Source: Gemmatimonadota bacterium
GTDB taxonomy: Bacteria; Gemmatimonadota; Gemmatimonadetes; Gemmatimonadales; GWC2-71-9
DNA: 64,000 bases
Direction: 5' to 3'
NCBI GenBank assembly: GCA_003169895.1
Contig: PNAE01000007.1
Span: 337,603 to 401,602 of the forward strand
This document shows, one piece after another, positions 55,747 to 64,000 of this stretch (position 1 is its first letter; each line of letters starts with the position of its first letter). Made by a program: the position numbers and the translations under genes. The notes beneath the pieces were generated by a model. The model worked only from the letters and a program-made list of their open reading frames with translations, was not told the origin of the DNA and searched no databases.

Positions 55747-55770
55747 TGTTTCGCCGGAATTGCCTGGCGC

Positions 55771-57021
55771 TCAGCTCGCATTGATCTGCTCCCCAGCTGT
55801 TTCGGTCACCCGTACCACGGTCTCACCAATCTTATTGTTGGGTGTCGACGCACCGGCGGTAACGCCAATCCGAGTCGCCGACCCGAGCCAGCCATGCTCG
55901 GTGACTTCGTGCTTGGTGCGCACCGGCTGATGGCGAATCGTCGCCGCCGCCACATCGATGTTCTCCGCGTCCTCGATGTGATAGGTCCGGACCCCATGAC
56001 TCTCGGCGAGTGCCGCCAGGGCGCAGGTGTTTGATGAGTTGTAGCCCCCGATCACCAGCATCAGATCGATGGGCTCCTCGAGCAGCTTGACCACCGCGTC
56101 CTGGCGTTCCTGTGTTGCGGAGCAGATCGTGTCGAAAGAGCGGAAGTGCTCCGCAATCCGGTCCTCCCCAAAGCGCGTCGTGAGCGATTTCCGGAACTCC
56201 GCCGCGATCGCCAACGACTCGCCCGACAGCATCGTCGTCTGATTGGCGACGCCAATCCGCTCCAGATCCCGCTCGAAGTCGAACCCCGCTGGGCCGGCGC
56301 TCGCGAACCGGGCCTCGAGCTGCTGCACGTCGCCGCGCCCTTCAATCCAGTCGCATACTAGCCGCGCCTCGGCCATGTCAAAGACGATCAGGTACTTCCC
56401 GCCGGCATGGCGGCTGACCTGGCTTGCGGTCGCCTTCGTCTCTTCGTGGTAGTGCTTGCCATGGATCACCGATGTGAACCCGTCGCGGGCATAGCTCTCG
56501 ACCCGCTTCCACACATTGAGGACCGAGCCGCACGTCGTGTCCACGACCACACAGCCGACGTCGCGCAACCGCTGAAAGTCGCGCATCGTGACGCCGAACG
56601 CGGGGATGATGACGGCGTCATCCGCAGTGAGTCCGGAGAAATCGAATTCCCCGGGGTTGCTGACCTGCGTGTCGGCGGCGAATGCGCCCTCGGCAAGGGA
56701 AGGCACTTCAGCCCGGTGGAGGAACGTCACTCCCATCCGCGCCAGATTCGCATTGACATGAGGATTGTGAATGATCTCACCTACCAGAAACAACCGCCGG
56801 TCGGGGAACTTCGCGCGGGTCTCATAGGCGTAGTCGACGGCGCGGTCGACGCCATAGCAGAAGCCGAACTCCTGCGCGAGTCGAAAACTCAACCGGCCTG
56901 CCGTGAGCCGGTTGCCCTGGCTGCGCATCGATTCCACGATAGCGCTGTGATAATCGGTCGAGAGCTGTCCTTCAATCGCCGCCTTGAGCCCGAACCCCCG
57001 ACGAAAATAGGTCGATTCCAT
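55771..57021 (-). CDS. ispH: 4-hydroxy-3-methylbut-2-enyl diphosphate reductase, long form
   Basis: The protein has 416 residues, matching the long cyanobacterial/plant-type IspH, not the 310-residue form. The three cysteines for the [4Fe-4S] cluster are in EFGFCYGVDRAVDYAYE, VVDTTCGSVLNVWKRVE and FDTICSATQERQDAV. HNPHVNANL and the C-terminal GVTAGASTPNNKIGE complete the active site. It makes IPP and DMAPP in the last step of the MEP pathway. It lies in a minus-strand run with the antigen and small membrane protein genes upstream. Confidence 0.93.
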   Translation of the reverse strand: MESTYFRRGFGLKAAIEGQLSTDYHSAIVESMRSQGNRLTAGRLSFRLAQEFGFCYGVDRAVDYAYETRAKFPDRRLFLVGEIIHNPHVNANLARMGVTFLHRAEVPSLAEGAFAADTQVSNPGEFDFSGLTADDAVIIPAFGVTMRDFQRLRDVGCVVVDTTCGSVLNVWKRVESYARDGFTSVIHGKHYHEETKATASQVSRHAGGKYLIVFDMAEARLVCDWIEGRGDVQQLEARFASAGPAGFDFERDLERIGVANQTTMLSGESLAIAAEFRKSLTTRFGEDRIAEHFRSFDTICSATQERQDAVVKLLEEPIDLMLVIGGYNSSNTCALAALAESHGVRTYHIEDAENIDVAAATIRHQPVRTKHEVTEHGWLGSATRIGVTAGASTPNNKIGETVVRVTETAGEQINAS

Positions 57022-57066
57022 GGCTGCAAGATAAGAGCAGCAACAACCGGGCGTTGCGGTTGCGCT

Positions 57067-57603
57067 TCAGGCGCACCCGATGGCCGCCGTGGTCACCGGC
57101 ACATCCCGGAATACTCCCCGGACGACGAGCGTATCGGTTCCGGTCACCGACCGCATCCGTGCGTTGATGTCTCCGGAGATCTTCCCCGGTGCTAACTGGA
57201 TGTGGACAACGCCACCGATCGAACGGAAGCCCGCCAGTGCGGTGTCCTTTTCGAGTCGCATCCACCGTATCGCCGCCATGGCACCCGGCCGTGGAGCCGC
57301 TGCGGCCATGTCCGGACTGATCACCGGGTGGGGCACTGCGGTGAGGGCATCGTGCTCGTACAACACGATGGCCACCCCACTGTCGCCGGACACGGCTTCG
57401 AGCACTGCAATTCGAGTCACCGGACACCAGTTGATCTTCGCCGGCAGTATCATCCGCCCGCGATACTTGCCGCGCCATTCGATCGCCAGCCGCGCCGGAG
57501 CGGCGCGTAACGGCCCGGTGGTGGCGGACCCGCGCATGAACCAGGCGGCCGCTCCCAGCACGACTGCGCCGGCGATGGCTACGGCGGCCATCGGTCGCCT
57601 CAT
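57067..57603 (-). CDS. hypothetical protein with N-terminal membrane anchor
   Basis: The ATG at 57603 overlaps the stop of the antigen gene (ATGA); longer frames are antisense to it. The protein has 178 residues with one helix (MAAVAIAGAVVLGAAAWFMR) and a periplasmic beta-rich domain (ARLAIEWRGKYRGRMILPAK, GGVVHIQLAPGKISGDINAR). A cysteine pair (INWCPVTRI and the C-terminal GCA) might form a disulfide. No family recognised; the coupling suggests a role with the outer-membrane antigen. Confidence 0.55.
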   Translation of the reverse strand: MRRPMAAVAIAGAVVLGAAAWFMRGSATTGPLRAAPARLAIEWRGKYRGRMILPAKINWCPVTRIAVLEAVSGDSGVAIVLYEHDALTAVPHPVISPDMAAAAPRPGAMAAIRWMRLEKDTALAGFRSIGGVVHIQLAPGKISGDINARMRSVTGTDTLVVRGVFRDVPVTTAAIGCA

Positions 57604-59849
57604 CGAGCGGAGCCGAACAGCAGGTCGAACCGCAGCCCGCGCCCGGTGGTTGCCGTGATGGGATAGCTCAACTCTGCGCGAACCAGTCCGCCAAGAACGG
57701 ACACCCCGGCACCCGCCCCGGACAGCAGTCGCGCCGCGCCAAGGTTCGAGCGATTCCCCGCCTGCCCCGCGTCGATGAACATCACGAACTTTACTGCGTT
57801 GCGGTTCGGCCTGCTCAAGTCGAGTTGCGTTGCCCAAAGGGCGTTGCCCTGCGCGACGCCGAAGTCGTAACCGCGAACGGTGTTCTCTCCGCCGGCGCGC
57901 AGCGCGAGTTGCGGCACCGAGTCCGAGCCGATGGCCAGCCCGGCCTTGACGCGTGCCGTCAGCCATCCCCGCGCCAGGCCCGTGAAACGCAACTCGGCAG
58001 CCAGGCGGCCGGCAGCTTCGCTGCGCACCACGAGCCCTTCGCCGTCCAGCGTCCATCGAGCGCGCAGTCCGGTGTGCTCAACCAGCACGCCACCACCACC
58101 GGCGAAACCTTCGCGCACCGGTGCGGTCGCCGGGAAATAGCCGCGCGCGCCAACGATGCGGGGGAAGAATGCCCGCGCTTCGCTGGCGACGCTGCGTTCA
58201 TCCTCGGTGCGGGCGCTGAGCACCAGTTCGGAGCCCGGACCGTGAGACGTCTCGTAGGTGATCCGCGCACCCTGTGCGAGGAGGTAGGCTCCGTCATCAT
58301 GGCCGGTGAAGATGCCGCGCAGCGAGTTGCCGAACGTCAGTCCCGACGCAAATGGATCTCCGTCGGCCAGGTCGCGCGATGCCGCGATAGTCAGGCGGCC
58401 GGCTGGCGCGTCCCGCACCGCCGCTATCCGCGCCATGATCCGCTGATCCGCGAACCCGTAGCGTACCGTGCCAAAGAAATCGGTGAACGAATGGGGCACC
58501 GGAATCCGCCCGCCAATGGAAAGCGTCGTCCCTTCGACGCGATTGTAGCGGAGCATGTCGGAGATCCTTTCCCACGCGACGCCGATTCCCGGCCGGCCCG
58601 TCATCTCCGGCGGCAGCGACTCGGAAAGGTGAGCCAGGTCCGACATCGCCTGTTGCAGCTGTCGGCGATCGCTTTCGTTGTCCTGCAGTACCAGCGAATC
58701 GCCCCAGCCGGCGTAACGCCGCATTGAATCGGCGGGCGGGCGGTGAATCTCATAGCGCCCCCCGCCCGGGAGGTAGCCGGTGCGGTTGCGAAACCGGGAG
58801 CGGAAAGCCAGGGAATCAGTTGCGGTTCGGAGCGAATCGAGCTGGTGACGCACGGAATCCGGGTGGTCCGCCCCAGGCCGACGCTGGCGACCACCACTAC
58901 CGGCGATCACGCGTCCGCTGTTGCGACCGCGCGGGATGGTATCACGCGGGAACGGAACGTCGAAGACGACATGAGCGCCGCCGTTGACCGTGTAGTCGTC
59001 GAACGTCGTCTTGGCCTCGAACGGCATCGCGAAGTCGATGCCGAACGGCATCGAAACGGTGCCCGCGAGCACTTGACGATACGGCATCCAGTAGCGGTTC
59101 GCCTGCAGGGCAAACTCGAGATCGGCGTTCAGCTCGACGATTCGCGAAACGAATCTGCTTTCACGCCGCGCCGCGGCGCTGTCATGCGACGTCTTGCCGT
59201 CCGGCTCGCTCCAGAGTTCAGTACCGACGAAGCGAAAGGTGAAACGCACCACATCGCCGCTTGATACGTCGACCCAGAGGCGCCCCGCCACGTAGGCACC
59301 GTCGGAATACTTCGGCACGACGGCGATACTACGGATCGTGATGCGACGCGCCCCCGACGTGATGATGACCGAATCGCCGGCGGCGTAGCGATAGAACCGC
59401 TCGGCACCGGGAGCGAGTGGGTGCGGCGCGGCACGAGAAGGCGTCTGACTGGCGCCGAATATTCGCAGTGAATCGCCCAGCGTACGCGGGACGAACCACG
59501 GGTGCGAAAACGTCGTAGCCAAATCGACACCCTGAAGCTGGCTGGCACTGCGACGGCCAAGCAGGTCGACACGCAAGTCGTTCGGGAGCTGCCAGGACAC
59601 CGTCGCAGCCTGTTCTTCGACCGCTACCGGGAGCGGGTCACCCCATTTCCGCTTCGCAAATCCGAACGACACGCGGTACCGGAGCTTGGCCTGATAGTCC
59701 TTGACGGTTGAATCCTGCTGAACGTGACGCGCCATCGCCCGGGTCACGAGTTGCTGGGTGGCCCGGTCGGCGTAAGTAGTTGTGTCGGATGGAGAAACGT
59801 CTTGCAGCAGCGCGGCGAGGCTCAGGCAATGGAGGAGTGCTGGTCCCAT
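57600..59849 (-). CDS. BamA/TamA-like surface antigen with a large N-terminal beta domain
   Basis: The ATG at 59849 gives 749 residues with signal-like start MGPALLHCLSLAALLQDVSP. Residues about 30-330 form beta-rich repeats with WPLPNDLRV-type strands. The C-terminal part (about residues 460-749) has barrel strands ending in RAGGENTVRGYDFGVAQGNA, FVMFIDAGQAGNR and GLRFDLLFGS, the bacterial surface antigen pattern with an aromatic final strand. The VRGY-like loop matches the BamA/TamA fold. It overlaps the regulator gene by 28 bases. Confidence 0.75.
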   Translation of the reverse strand: MGPALLHCLSLAALLQDVSPSDTTTYADRATQQLVTRAMARHVQQDSTVKDYQAKLRYRVSFGFAKRKWGDPLPVAVEEQAATVSWQLPNDLRVDLLGRRSASQLQGVDLATTFSHPWFVPRTLGDSLRIFGASQTPSRAAPHPLAPGAERFYRYAAGDSVIITSGARRITIRSIAVVPKYSDGAYVAGRLWVDVSSGDVVRFTFRFVGTELWSEPDGKTSHDSAAARRESRFVSRIVELNADLEFALQANRYWMPYRQVLAGTVSMPFGIDFAMPFEAKTTFDDYTVNGGAHVVFDVPFPRDTIPRGRNSGRVIAGSGGRQRRPGADHPDSVRHQLDSLRTATDSLAFRSRFRNRTGYLPGGGRYEIHRPPADSMRRYAGWGDSLVLQDNESDRRQLQQAMSDLAHLSESLPPEMTGRPGIGVAWERISDMLRYNRVEGTTLSIGGRIPVPHSFTDFFGTVRYGFADQRIMARIAAVRDAPAGRLTIAASRDLADGDPFASGLTFGNSLRGIFTGHDDGAYLLAQGARITYETSHGPGSELVLSARTEDERSVASEARAFFPRIVGARGYFPATAPVREGFAGGGGVLVEHTGLRARWTLDGEGLVVRSEAAGRLAAELRFTGLARGWLTARVKAGLAIGSDSVPQLALRAGGENTVRGYDFGVAQGNALWATQLDLSRPNRNAVKFVMFIDAGQAGNRSNLGAARLLSGAGAGVSVLGGLVRAELSYPITATTGRGLRFDLLFGSAR

Positions 59850-60292
59850 TTCGTCCGCCCGTCGCGGTGGAGACCGTACGCGCGCAGCCGGCGCCAGAGC
59901 GTGGTACGGGAAATTCCCAGCGTCTTGGCGGTTTCGGCAAGGCGCCACGAGTGGGCCTCGAGCGACCGAACAATGGCATCCTTCTCACGCTCGGCGAGCG
60001 TGGTGGGTCCCTCGCGATGGGGCAGGAAGATTGCCTCGCCCAGGTCGAGGCCGCCGACCCGCAACGCGGACAAGCGCCCGCCCAGTGCCGCCAATTCCGG
60101 CAGCAGATCGTCTTTTTCGCCCAACGGATCGAGGCCGGCCTCGTTCAGGACCGCACGGCCAGCCGCGTTGAGATAGATAATTCGCCCCTGCGCATCGAAC
60201 ACCACCACGCCCTCCTGAAAGGAATCGAGGAGTGCCTTGGCGAGCGGGGAAAAGACCGACGGAAGTGTCGTCGCTGGCAGCGGCTGTGTCAT
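59822..60292 (-). CDS. PAS-Fis type DNA-binding regulator without AAA+ domain
   Basis: The protein has 156 residues. An N-terminal PAS domain (LLDSFQEGVVVFDAQGRIIY, LNAAGRAVLNEAGLDP) is joined to a Fis-type helix-turn-helix (EKDAIVRSLEAHSW, ETAKTLGISRTTLWRRLRAY). The AAA+ ATPase of NtrC-type activators is missing, so it should act without sigma-54. It is divergent from the receptor gene at 60385 and overlaps the antigen gene on its own strand. A sensor-regulator of the downstream envelope operon is plausible. Confidence 0.75.
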   Translation of the reverse strand: MTQPLPATTLPSVFSPLAKALLDSFQEGVVVFDAQGRIIYLNAAGRAVLNEAGLDPLGEKDDLLPELAALGGRLSALRVGGLDLGEAIFLPHREGPTTLAEREKDAIVRSLEAHSWRLAETAKTLGISRTTLWRRLRAYGLHRDGRTKWDQHSSIA

Positions 60293-60353
60293 AGTCGGGA
60301 TTACGCCCAGGTGAGGGAAAAGGTTTCAGAAGTTGACGTTATCGGTGCAGGAA

Positions 60354-60371
60354 ATGACCGGCACCGGTCAT
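60354..60371. promoter_or_regulatory. 18-bp palindrome in the divergent promoter region
   Basis: ATGACCGG-CA-CCGGTCAT is a perfect inverted repeat (8-bp arms, 2-base spacer) 14 bases before the receptor ATG and 62 bases before the regulator ATG. It is a likely operator, possibly for the PAS-Fis protein. Confidence 0.55.
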
Positions 60372-60384
60372 ATTGCTCAATTCC

Positions 60385-62406
60385 ATGAGTGATGCCGCGC
60401 CGCCGGATCTCCCCACCCAAACGGTCGACCGCTCCCGGCTGACCTCCGGCTGGCCGATGTTGCTCGCCGTCGCCGTGTGGGCAGTCGGCTTGCCATTGCT
60501 CCCGCGACTCGGCGGCAGCACGGTCACCGGAACCGCTGCTGCCACGCTGGTCGGTTTCGCGGTGATCACGGCCTTGATCGCCGGTGTCGTCTTGCTCCGG
60601 ATGCCGGGCGACCCGATCGCCGCCCCATTCGTCGGCCTGGTCGCGACCGTAGCCACGCTGCTCGCTCTGGCCCCGCTCGACCATCCTGCCGACACGAATG
60701 CGCTCGCGGCCTTTCTTCTCGTTGCCCCTTGGCGATACGCATTGACCCCTCTCGTCGTTCATTTCGCCCTGGAAGTCGGCTGGGCGCACCGGCGCCAGCA
60801 GTGGACCGGCTGGGTTGTGGGGTGGTACGCCGTCCAGCTGGGCATGTTCCTGGTCGTCGCCATTGGCTTGTCGATGAATGAGGTCCCGCTGGTGGACGCG
60901 GTCGATCGGACCTTCCGCGCCACGATAGTCGAGCCGGTCGGCGCGCTGACGGCGGCGATCTGCGCGCTGTTGGCGCTGACGACTCCGGTTCGCGGCCGGG
61001 TCCTGCGGCGGGCACTGCTTTGGACGGTGGCGGCGGTGATTCTCGGGCTCGCACCCCTGCTGCTGGGTGACCTGATCCCCGTGCTGGCCCAACCGCTTGA
61101 CGGCGCGGTGACACCAGCCCGTCTCGCCTTGTTTGCGCTGCCGCTGTTCGGCATGATCGCGATACTGTCACTGCCATTCCGCGACGCCATGTCCCGCGAT
61201 CTCGCGGCCCATCGGCTTGCCGCCGCCCTGCTCGAGGGCGACGATCTCTCGGGCGGCCTGTGGCGGATTGCGGCGGAGTTGCACACCACGTTCAACACGC
61301 GCGGCGTGACGGTGCGCGTCGTCGATCCCGAAACCGTCGTAGCCGTGGGCGAAGTCATACCCACAGCGGCTACCAGCCCAATCGCGCCGGACGTTGAAGG
61401 CGGCGAAGAGCAGCAGACCCTGGTCGCGCCAATCGGGCGTAGCGGCAATCCACTGGGAGAGGTCCGGTTGGAAGCAAGGTTCACCGGCGCGTTTGGTCCG
61501 ACGGAGCAGCAATGGCTCGCAGCGTTCCTGCAACCGATAGCCGCCGTGTTGCGGGTGCGGCGCCGCGAGCTCGGCCAGGCGCGCCGAAGCGATGCTGTGG
61601 CGCGGCAACTCACGGATAGTGTGGGCAGTCTGGCACTCGCGGCGCAGCAGCTGCCGTTCCCACCCGCCGACGAAGGCATCGCATTGCCGCCATTGGTCGA
61701 CGCCCGTGAGGTGCTGGCGCAGTTGAGCGACGGCGTGACTGGTGTGGCCCGCCACGGCGAGGGATTGGCGACCACCGCCAGTGAAGCCCGCGACTCTGCC
61801 CGAGGGACCAGCGACTCCATTGCGCGCGCACTCGATACGTTGAGCGCCTTCAACGCGGACCTCAGCCGGTTGGCTCGGCACAGCGCGGAAATCGCCGCCA
61901 GCAATGACACGATCAGTGGTGTGGCGTTCCGCACCAACCTGGTCGCCAACAATGCCGCGCTGGAAGCGACGCGCGCGGGTGCTGCCGGGCGAACATTCGG
62001 CGTCCTGGCCGAGGAGGTACGTCGCCTCGCAGATACCACCGCCGCCACGTCCGCCGCAATCGCCGAAGGCACGGCGGCGCTCGCGACCGAAGTTGCCGGT
62101 GTGGGCTTCGCGCTCGAGGGCACGCGTCACGCGCTCGCCATCGCGATCCGCGAAGCGGAAGCTGGCGAGACCGCGGCGCAACGACTCTCGGATGCGGCGG
62201 GCGAGCTCGAGGATGCCGTCCGATCGTTGCGTCCGGCGGTCGCCGAAGCGAGTGCCGTAGCCGCACGTCGCTCGGCGCGTGATCAACACCTGACCGCCGC
62301 CATGGAGCGCTTCATGACCGAGCGTGCGGGATTGTCGCGTGCCCTCACGGTACATCGTGACGCCATGGACCGGCTTGCGCGAGCACTGGAGCAGTTGGGT
62401 CGCTAG
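60385..62406 (+). CDS. multi-TM receptor with GAF-like and chemotaxis-type signalling domain
   Basis: The ATG at 60385 is preferred to the TTG at 60373. The protein has 673 residues. Seven to eight helices occupy residues about 20-260 (SGWPMLLAVAVWAVGLPLLP, TGWVVGWYAVQLGMFLVVAI). A GAF-like domain follows (ELHTTFNTRGVTVRVVDPET), then a long helical part with the MCP hairpin tip AFRTNLVANNAALEATRAGA and FGVLAEEVRRLADTTA. There is no periplasmic ligand domain. No che genes are near, so the output may be a distant or non-flagellar pathway. Confidence 0.7.
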   Translation: MSDAAPPDLPTQTVDRSRLTSGWPMLLAVAVWAVGLPLLPRLGGSTVTGTAAATLVGFAVITALIAGVVLLRMPGDPIAAPFVGLVATVATLLALAPLDHPADTNALAAFLLVAPWRYALTPLVVHFALEVGWAHRRQQWTGWVVGWYAVQLGMFLVVAIGLSMNEVPLVDAVDRTFRATIVEPVGALTAAICALLALTTPVRGRVLRRALLWTVAAVILGLAPLLLGDLIPVLAQPLDGAVTPARLALFALPLFGMIAILSLPFRDAMSRDLAAHRLAAALLEGDDLSGGLWRIAAELHTTFNTRGVTVRVVDPETVVAVGEVIPTAATSPIAPDVEGGEEQQTLVAPIGRSGNPLGEVRLEARFTGAFGPTEQQWLAAFLQPIAAVLRVRRRELGQARRSDAVARQLTDSVGSLALAAQQLPFPPADEGIALPPLVDAREVLAQLSDGVTGVARHGEGLATTASEARDSARGTSDSIARALDTLSAFNADLSRLARHSAEIAASNDTISGVAFRTNLVANNAALEATRAGAAGRTFGVLAEEVRRLADTTAATSAAIAEGTAALATEVAGVGFALEGTRHALAIAIREAEAGETAAQRLSDAAGELEDAVRSLRPAVAEASAVAARRSARDQHLTAAMERFMTERAGLSRALTVHRDAMDRLARALEQLGR

Positions 62407-62425
62407 CAGCGAATCGGTTCCGGTG

Positions 62426-64000
62426 CTAACGCCGCGGGCGGCCCCTCGGGCCGCGACCCCGCCAACCACCCGAGCCCCGATGCTTTGCCGGGCGATGCCG
62501 GCCCGCCTGGGGTTCGTTTGCTGACCCGTCGGCGTCGCGTTCCCCGAGCAGTTGCTGCAGAGCATCAAGCGTTTCCGCCTGGACCACGTCGCCTCGACGC
62601 CGAACCGCGAATACCAGCGGACGGTCGAGAGCAGGCAACTCCGCGGGCTTGAGACGGCGGGCCTGGCCCTCGCGCAGGTAGACTCGTACGACCGATTGAC
62701 CGTCGCGGTTTTCGTAAACGAGCGGGACCGCGTCGCCCCGCAGGTGCAGGCTCCGGGGCAATGCGTCGAGGTGCGCCCGCGCCTCGGGCGGTACCAACGC
62801 GGCCACGTCGAACTGGACCGCGGTCCGCTGGACGTCGTCCCATGACCGCACGTCGTCGAGTTGGGCACGGATCAATGCACGCAACGATCCCGGGTCGACA
62901 CCGGTCAAGGCGCCGCCGGACCGCCGCCAGTATTCATCGAGCGACTCGAGCGTGCGAGTAAGCCGTGCCTGTGATGGGTGATCCAGATTGCCGGCCAGCA
63001 ACGCGTCCGTCAGCGCAACCCGCGCGCCATCGAGGAACTCCGCCGGGATCTCACCACGCAGCGGCTCCGTCACGCGCTCGATCTCGAAGCCGAAGTATTG
63101 CAGGCGTCGTGATATCGCGAGTTCCTGGCGCTGCTTATGGCGAGTCAGGACGAGTGTGGCCGGGCCCTGCACAGCGTACCTGCGGATCAGATCGTATGGC
63201 AGCGTCGTACCATCGATGCTGGCGCGCGCGACACCGAAGCGATCGGCGAAATAGCGCAACGTCCCGGCGACCGCTCCCCAATCCCCGGCAACCGAAGTCT
63301 TGGCGATCCGCACTGCCTGCCCGTCCGCCGTCTGCTCGTCCAGCATGAGATCGAACGGCTGAATGCGCGCCATCAGGTCGACAAAACGGGCGCGGCGCTT
63401 GTGATCGGCATATGGCAGAACATCAGGCAGCTGCATGTCGAGCGCGCGGTACGCGGCCGCTAGCCCCAGCGCACCGTCCTCGATTGCCTTCACCAGGACG
63501 CCACGACGCGCGGCCCATTCGGCCAGCCGGGACTCATCGAACACGTGTCGGCGAAGGCCGTGAACCTCACCGATCGCGCCGCACCCGTTCACCGCTTCGA
63601 CGAGAAGGTTGTAGGCGGTGAGATGGTCGCTGCCGGCGACGAGAACGCCGTGCAGGTCGCGCTCCTCCCGGGTCATGCGATGCAGTGAATCGATTCCGCT
63701 GGCGCCCGCCACCACGGGCAGTTGCTCCGCGTCAGCATGCACCAGCAATTCGGCCCACGGCCGTTCGACCGGTAGCGCCTCCACTTCGCGGCCGTACCGC
63801 GTCAAGTGTCCATCCTCGATGAGGCCGCGTCGGGTGAGCCGCTCCACGGCACGCCGGTAGGCGTTGCGATCGAGCGGCACCGGCAACTCCAGGTCACCGG
63901 CATCAACGCCGAGTTCGGCGCACGTCAGCGCGACACGCTCCGCATCTCCAGCGAGCTGAAATTCCGGTGGCCCCGGCCGCAACGACGCAAAATCAAGTTC
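62426..64000 (-). CDS. DEAH-type ATP-dependent helicase (HrpA/HrpB-like), C-terminal part, cut by window edge
   Basis: The frame is open to the right edge, so the ATPase core is missing. The visible 524 codons begin in the helicase-associated region (ERVALTCAELGVDAGDLELP, RLTRRGLIEDGHLTRYGREV) typical of DEAH RNA helicases. They continue with a long basic C-terminal domain (PFDLMLDEQTADGQAVRIAK, RRLQYFGFEIERVTEPLRGE) and end in an Arg/Gly/Pro-rich tail (KHRGSGGWRGRGPRGRPRR). The TTG at 63982 is an internal codon, not the start. It ends 20 bases after the receptor stop, convergently. Confidence 0.7.
   Translation of the reverse strand, partial: ELDFASLRPGPPEFQLAGDAERVALTCAELGVDAGDLELPVPLDRNAYRRAVERLTRRGLIEDGHLTRYGREVEALPVERPWAELLVHADAEQLPVVAGASGIDSLHRMTREERDLHGVLVAGSDHLTAYNLLVEAVNGCGAIGEVHGLRRHVFDESRLAEWAARRGVLVKAIEDGALGLAAAYRALDMQLPDVLPYADHKRRARFVDLMARIQPFDLMLDEQTADGQAVRIAKTSVAGDWGAVAGTLRYFADRFGVARASIDGTTLPYDLIRRYAVQGPATLVLTRHKQRQELAISRRLQYFGFEIERVTEPLRGEIPAEFLDGARVALTDALLAGNLDHPSQARLTRTLESLDEYWRRSGGALTGVDPGSLRALIRAQLDDVRSWDDVQRTAVQFDVAALVPPEARAHLDALPRSLHLRGDAVPLVYENRDGQSVVRVYLREGQARRLKPAELPALDRPLVFAVRRRGDVVQAETLDALQQLLGERDADGSANEPQAGRHRPAKHRGSGGWRGRGPRGRPRR

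Noticed and set aside
61168-62868. Minus-strand frame of 566 codons antisense to the receptor gene
   Set aside because: Composition is rich in Arg/Ser/Gly without domains, and it lies opposite a gene with a clear MCP tip; high-GC shadow.

Overview
The window is a high-GC (mid-60s percent by eye) bacterial chromosome segment with tightly packed, translationally coupled genes: ATGA, GTGA and TGATG junctions are very frequent and GTG or TTG starts are common. It shows diderm traits (outer-membrane barrels, an OmpA-family protein, a BamA-like surface antigen, lipoproteins), a caa3-type cytochrome oxidase, a plant/Chlamydia-type FabI, an N-acylornithine-type carbamoyltransferase in the arginine operon, and a tesA-ybbA-ybbP cluster. 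Together these suggest a member of the Gemmatimonadota or a close relative. This assignment is inference from gene content; no marker gene such as 16S rRNA is present.

Layout. 1-3933: a minus-strand operon mntR - mntH - outer-membrane barrel - two FtsX-type ABC permeases. 3985-9177: an accessory island with an IS1595-like transposase carrying a lipoprotein passenger, a DUF433/VapC45-like toxin-antitoxin pair, several very small genes, a leucine-type tRNA-like gene with an 8-nt anticodon loop set among strong hairpins, a second copy of the lipoprotein gene, and four copies of one 20-bp repeat. 9280-11791: Nudix hydrolase, alpha/beta hydrolase and LD-carboxypeptidase, with a heptamer repeat array. 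11837-18490: an RsbRD-N-like protein, a truncated secreted-protein remnant, a two-gene adenine-methyltransferase plus SNF2-helicase locus, and a HAD phosphatase.

18518-27913 is a nine-gene arginine operon read leftward from an ARG-box-covered, apparently leaderless promoter: argG - P-loop protein (possibly DUF1611/DgcN-like) - argC - argD - argF' - argB - argE - argH - argR. It encodes every step from N-acylglutamate to arginine plus the repressor, but no recognisable argA or argJ. The carbamoyltransferase is the N-acylornithine type, and its selectivity position points to N-succinylornithine. 27958-37175: outer-membrane proteins, an AI-2E-type transporter, TesA/YbbA/YbbP, FabI, DUF423 and a YkgJ-like cysteine-cluster protein. 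37208-41275: caa3 oxidase (ctaC, D, E, F).

41389-64000: amidohydrolase and D-Ala-D-Ala dipeptidase, GreA and a GroES-like protein, a flotillin/NfeD membrane module, quinone oxidoreductase, YceI, DUF72 with a HAD protein, and a minus-strand run of PAS-Fis regulator - BamA-like antigen - small membrane protein - IspH - wHTH/nucleotidyltransferase - RNB ribonuclease. A multi-TM GAF/MCP-like receptor follows, and the window ends in a DEAH-helicase C-terminal part cut by the right edge.

The most unusual signals are the two-gene methyltransferase-helicase locus, the P-loop protein placed where an N-acylglutamate synthase would be expected, the tRNA-like gene with the 8-nt anticodon loop, the repeat-associated duplicated lipoproteins, and intergenic heptamer repeats that can fold back on themselves.
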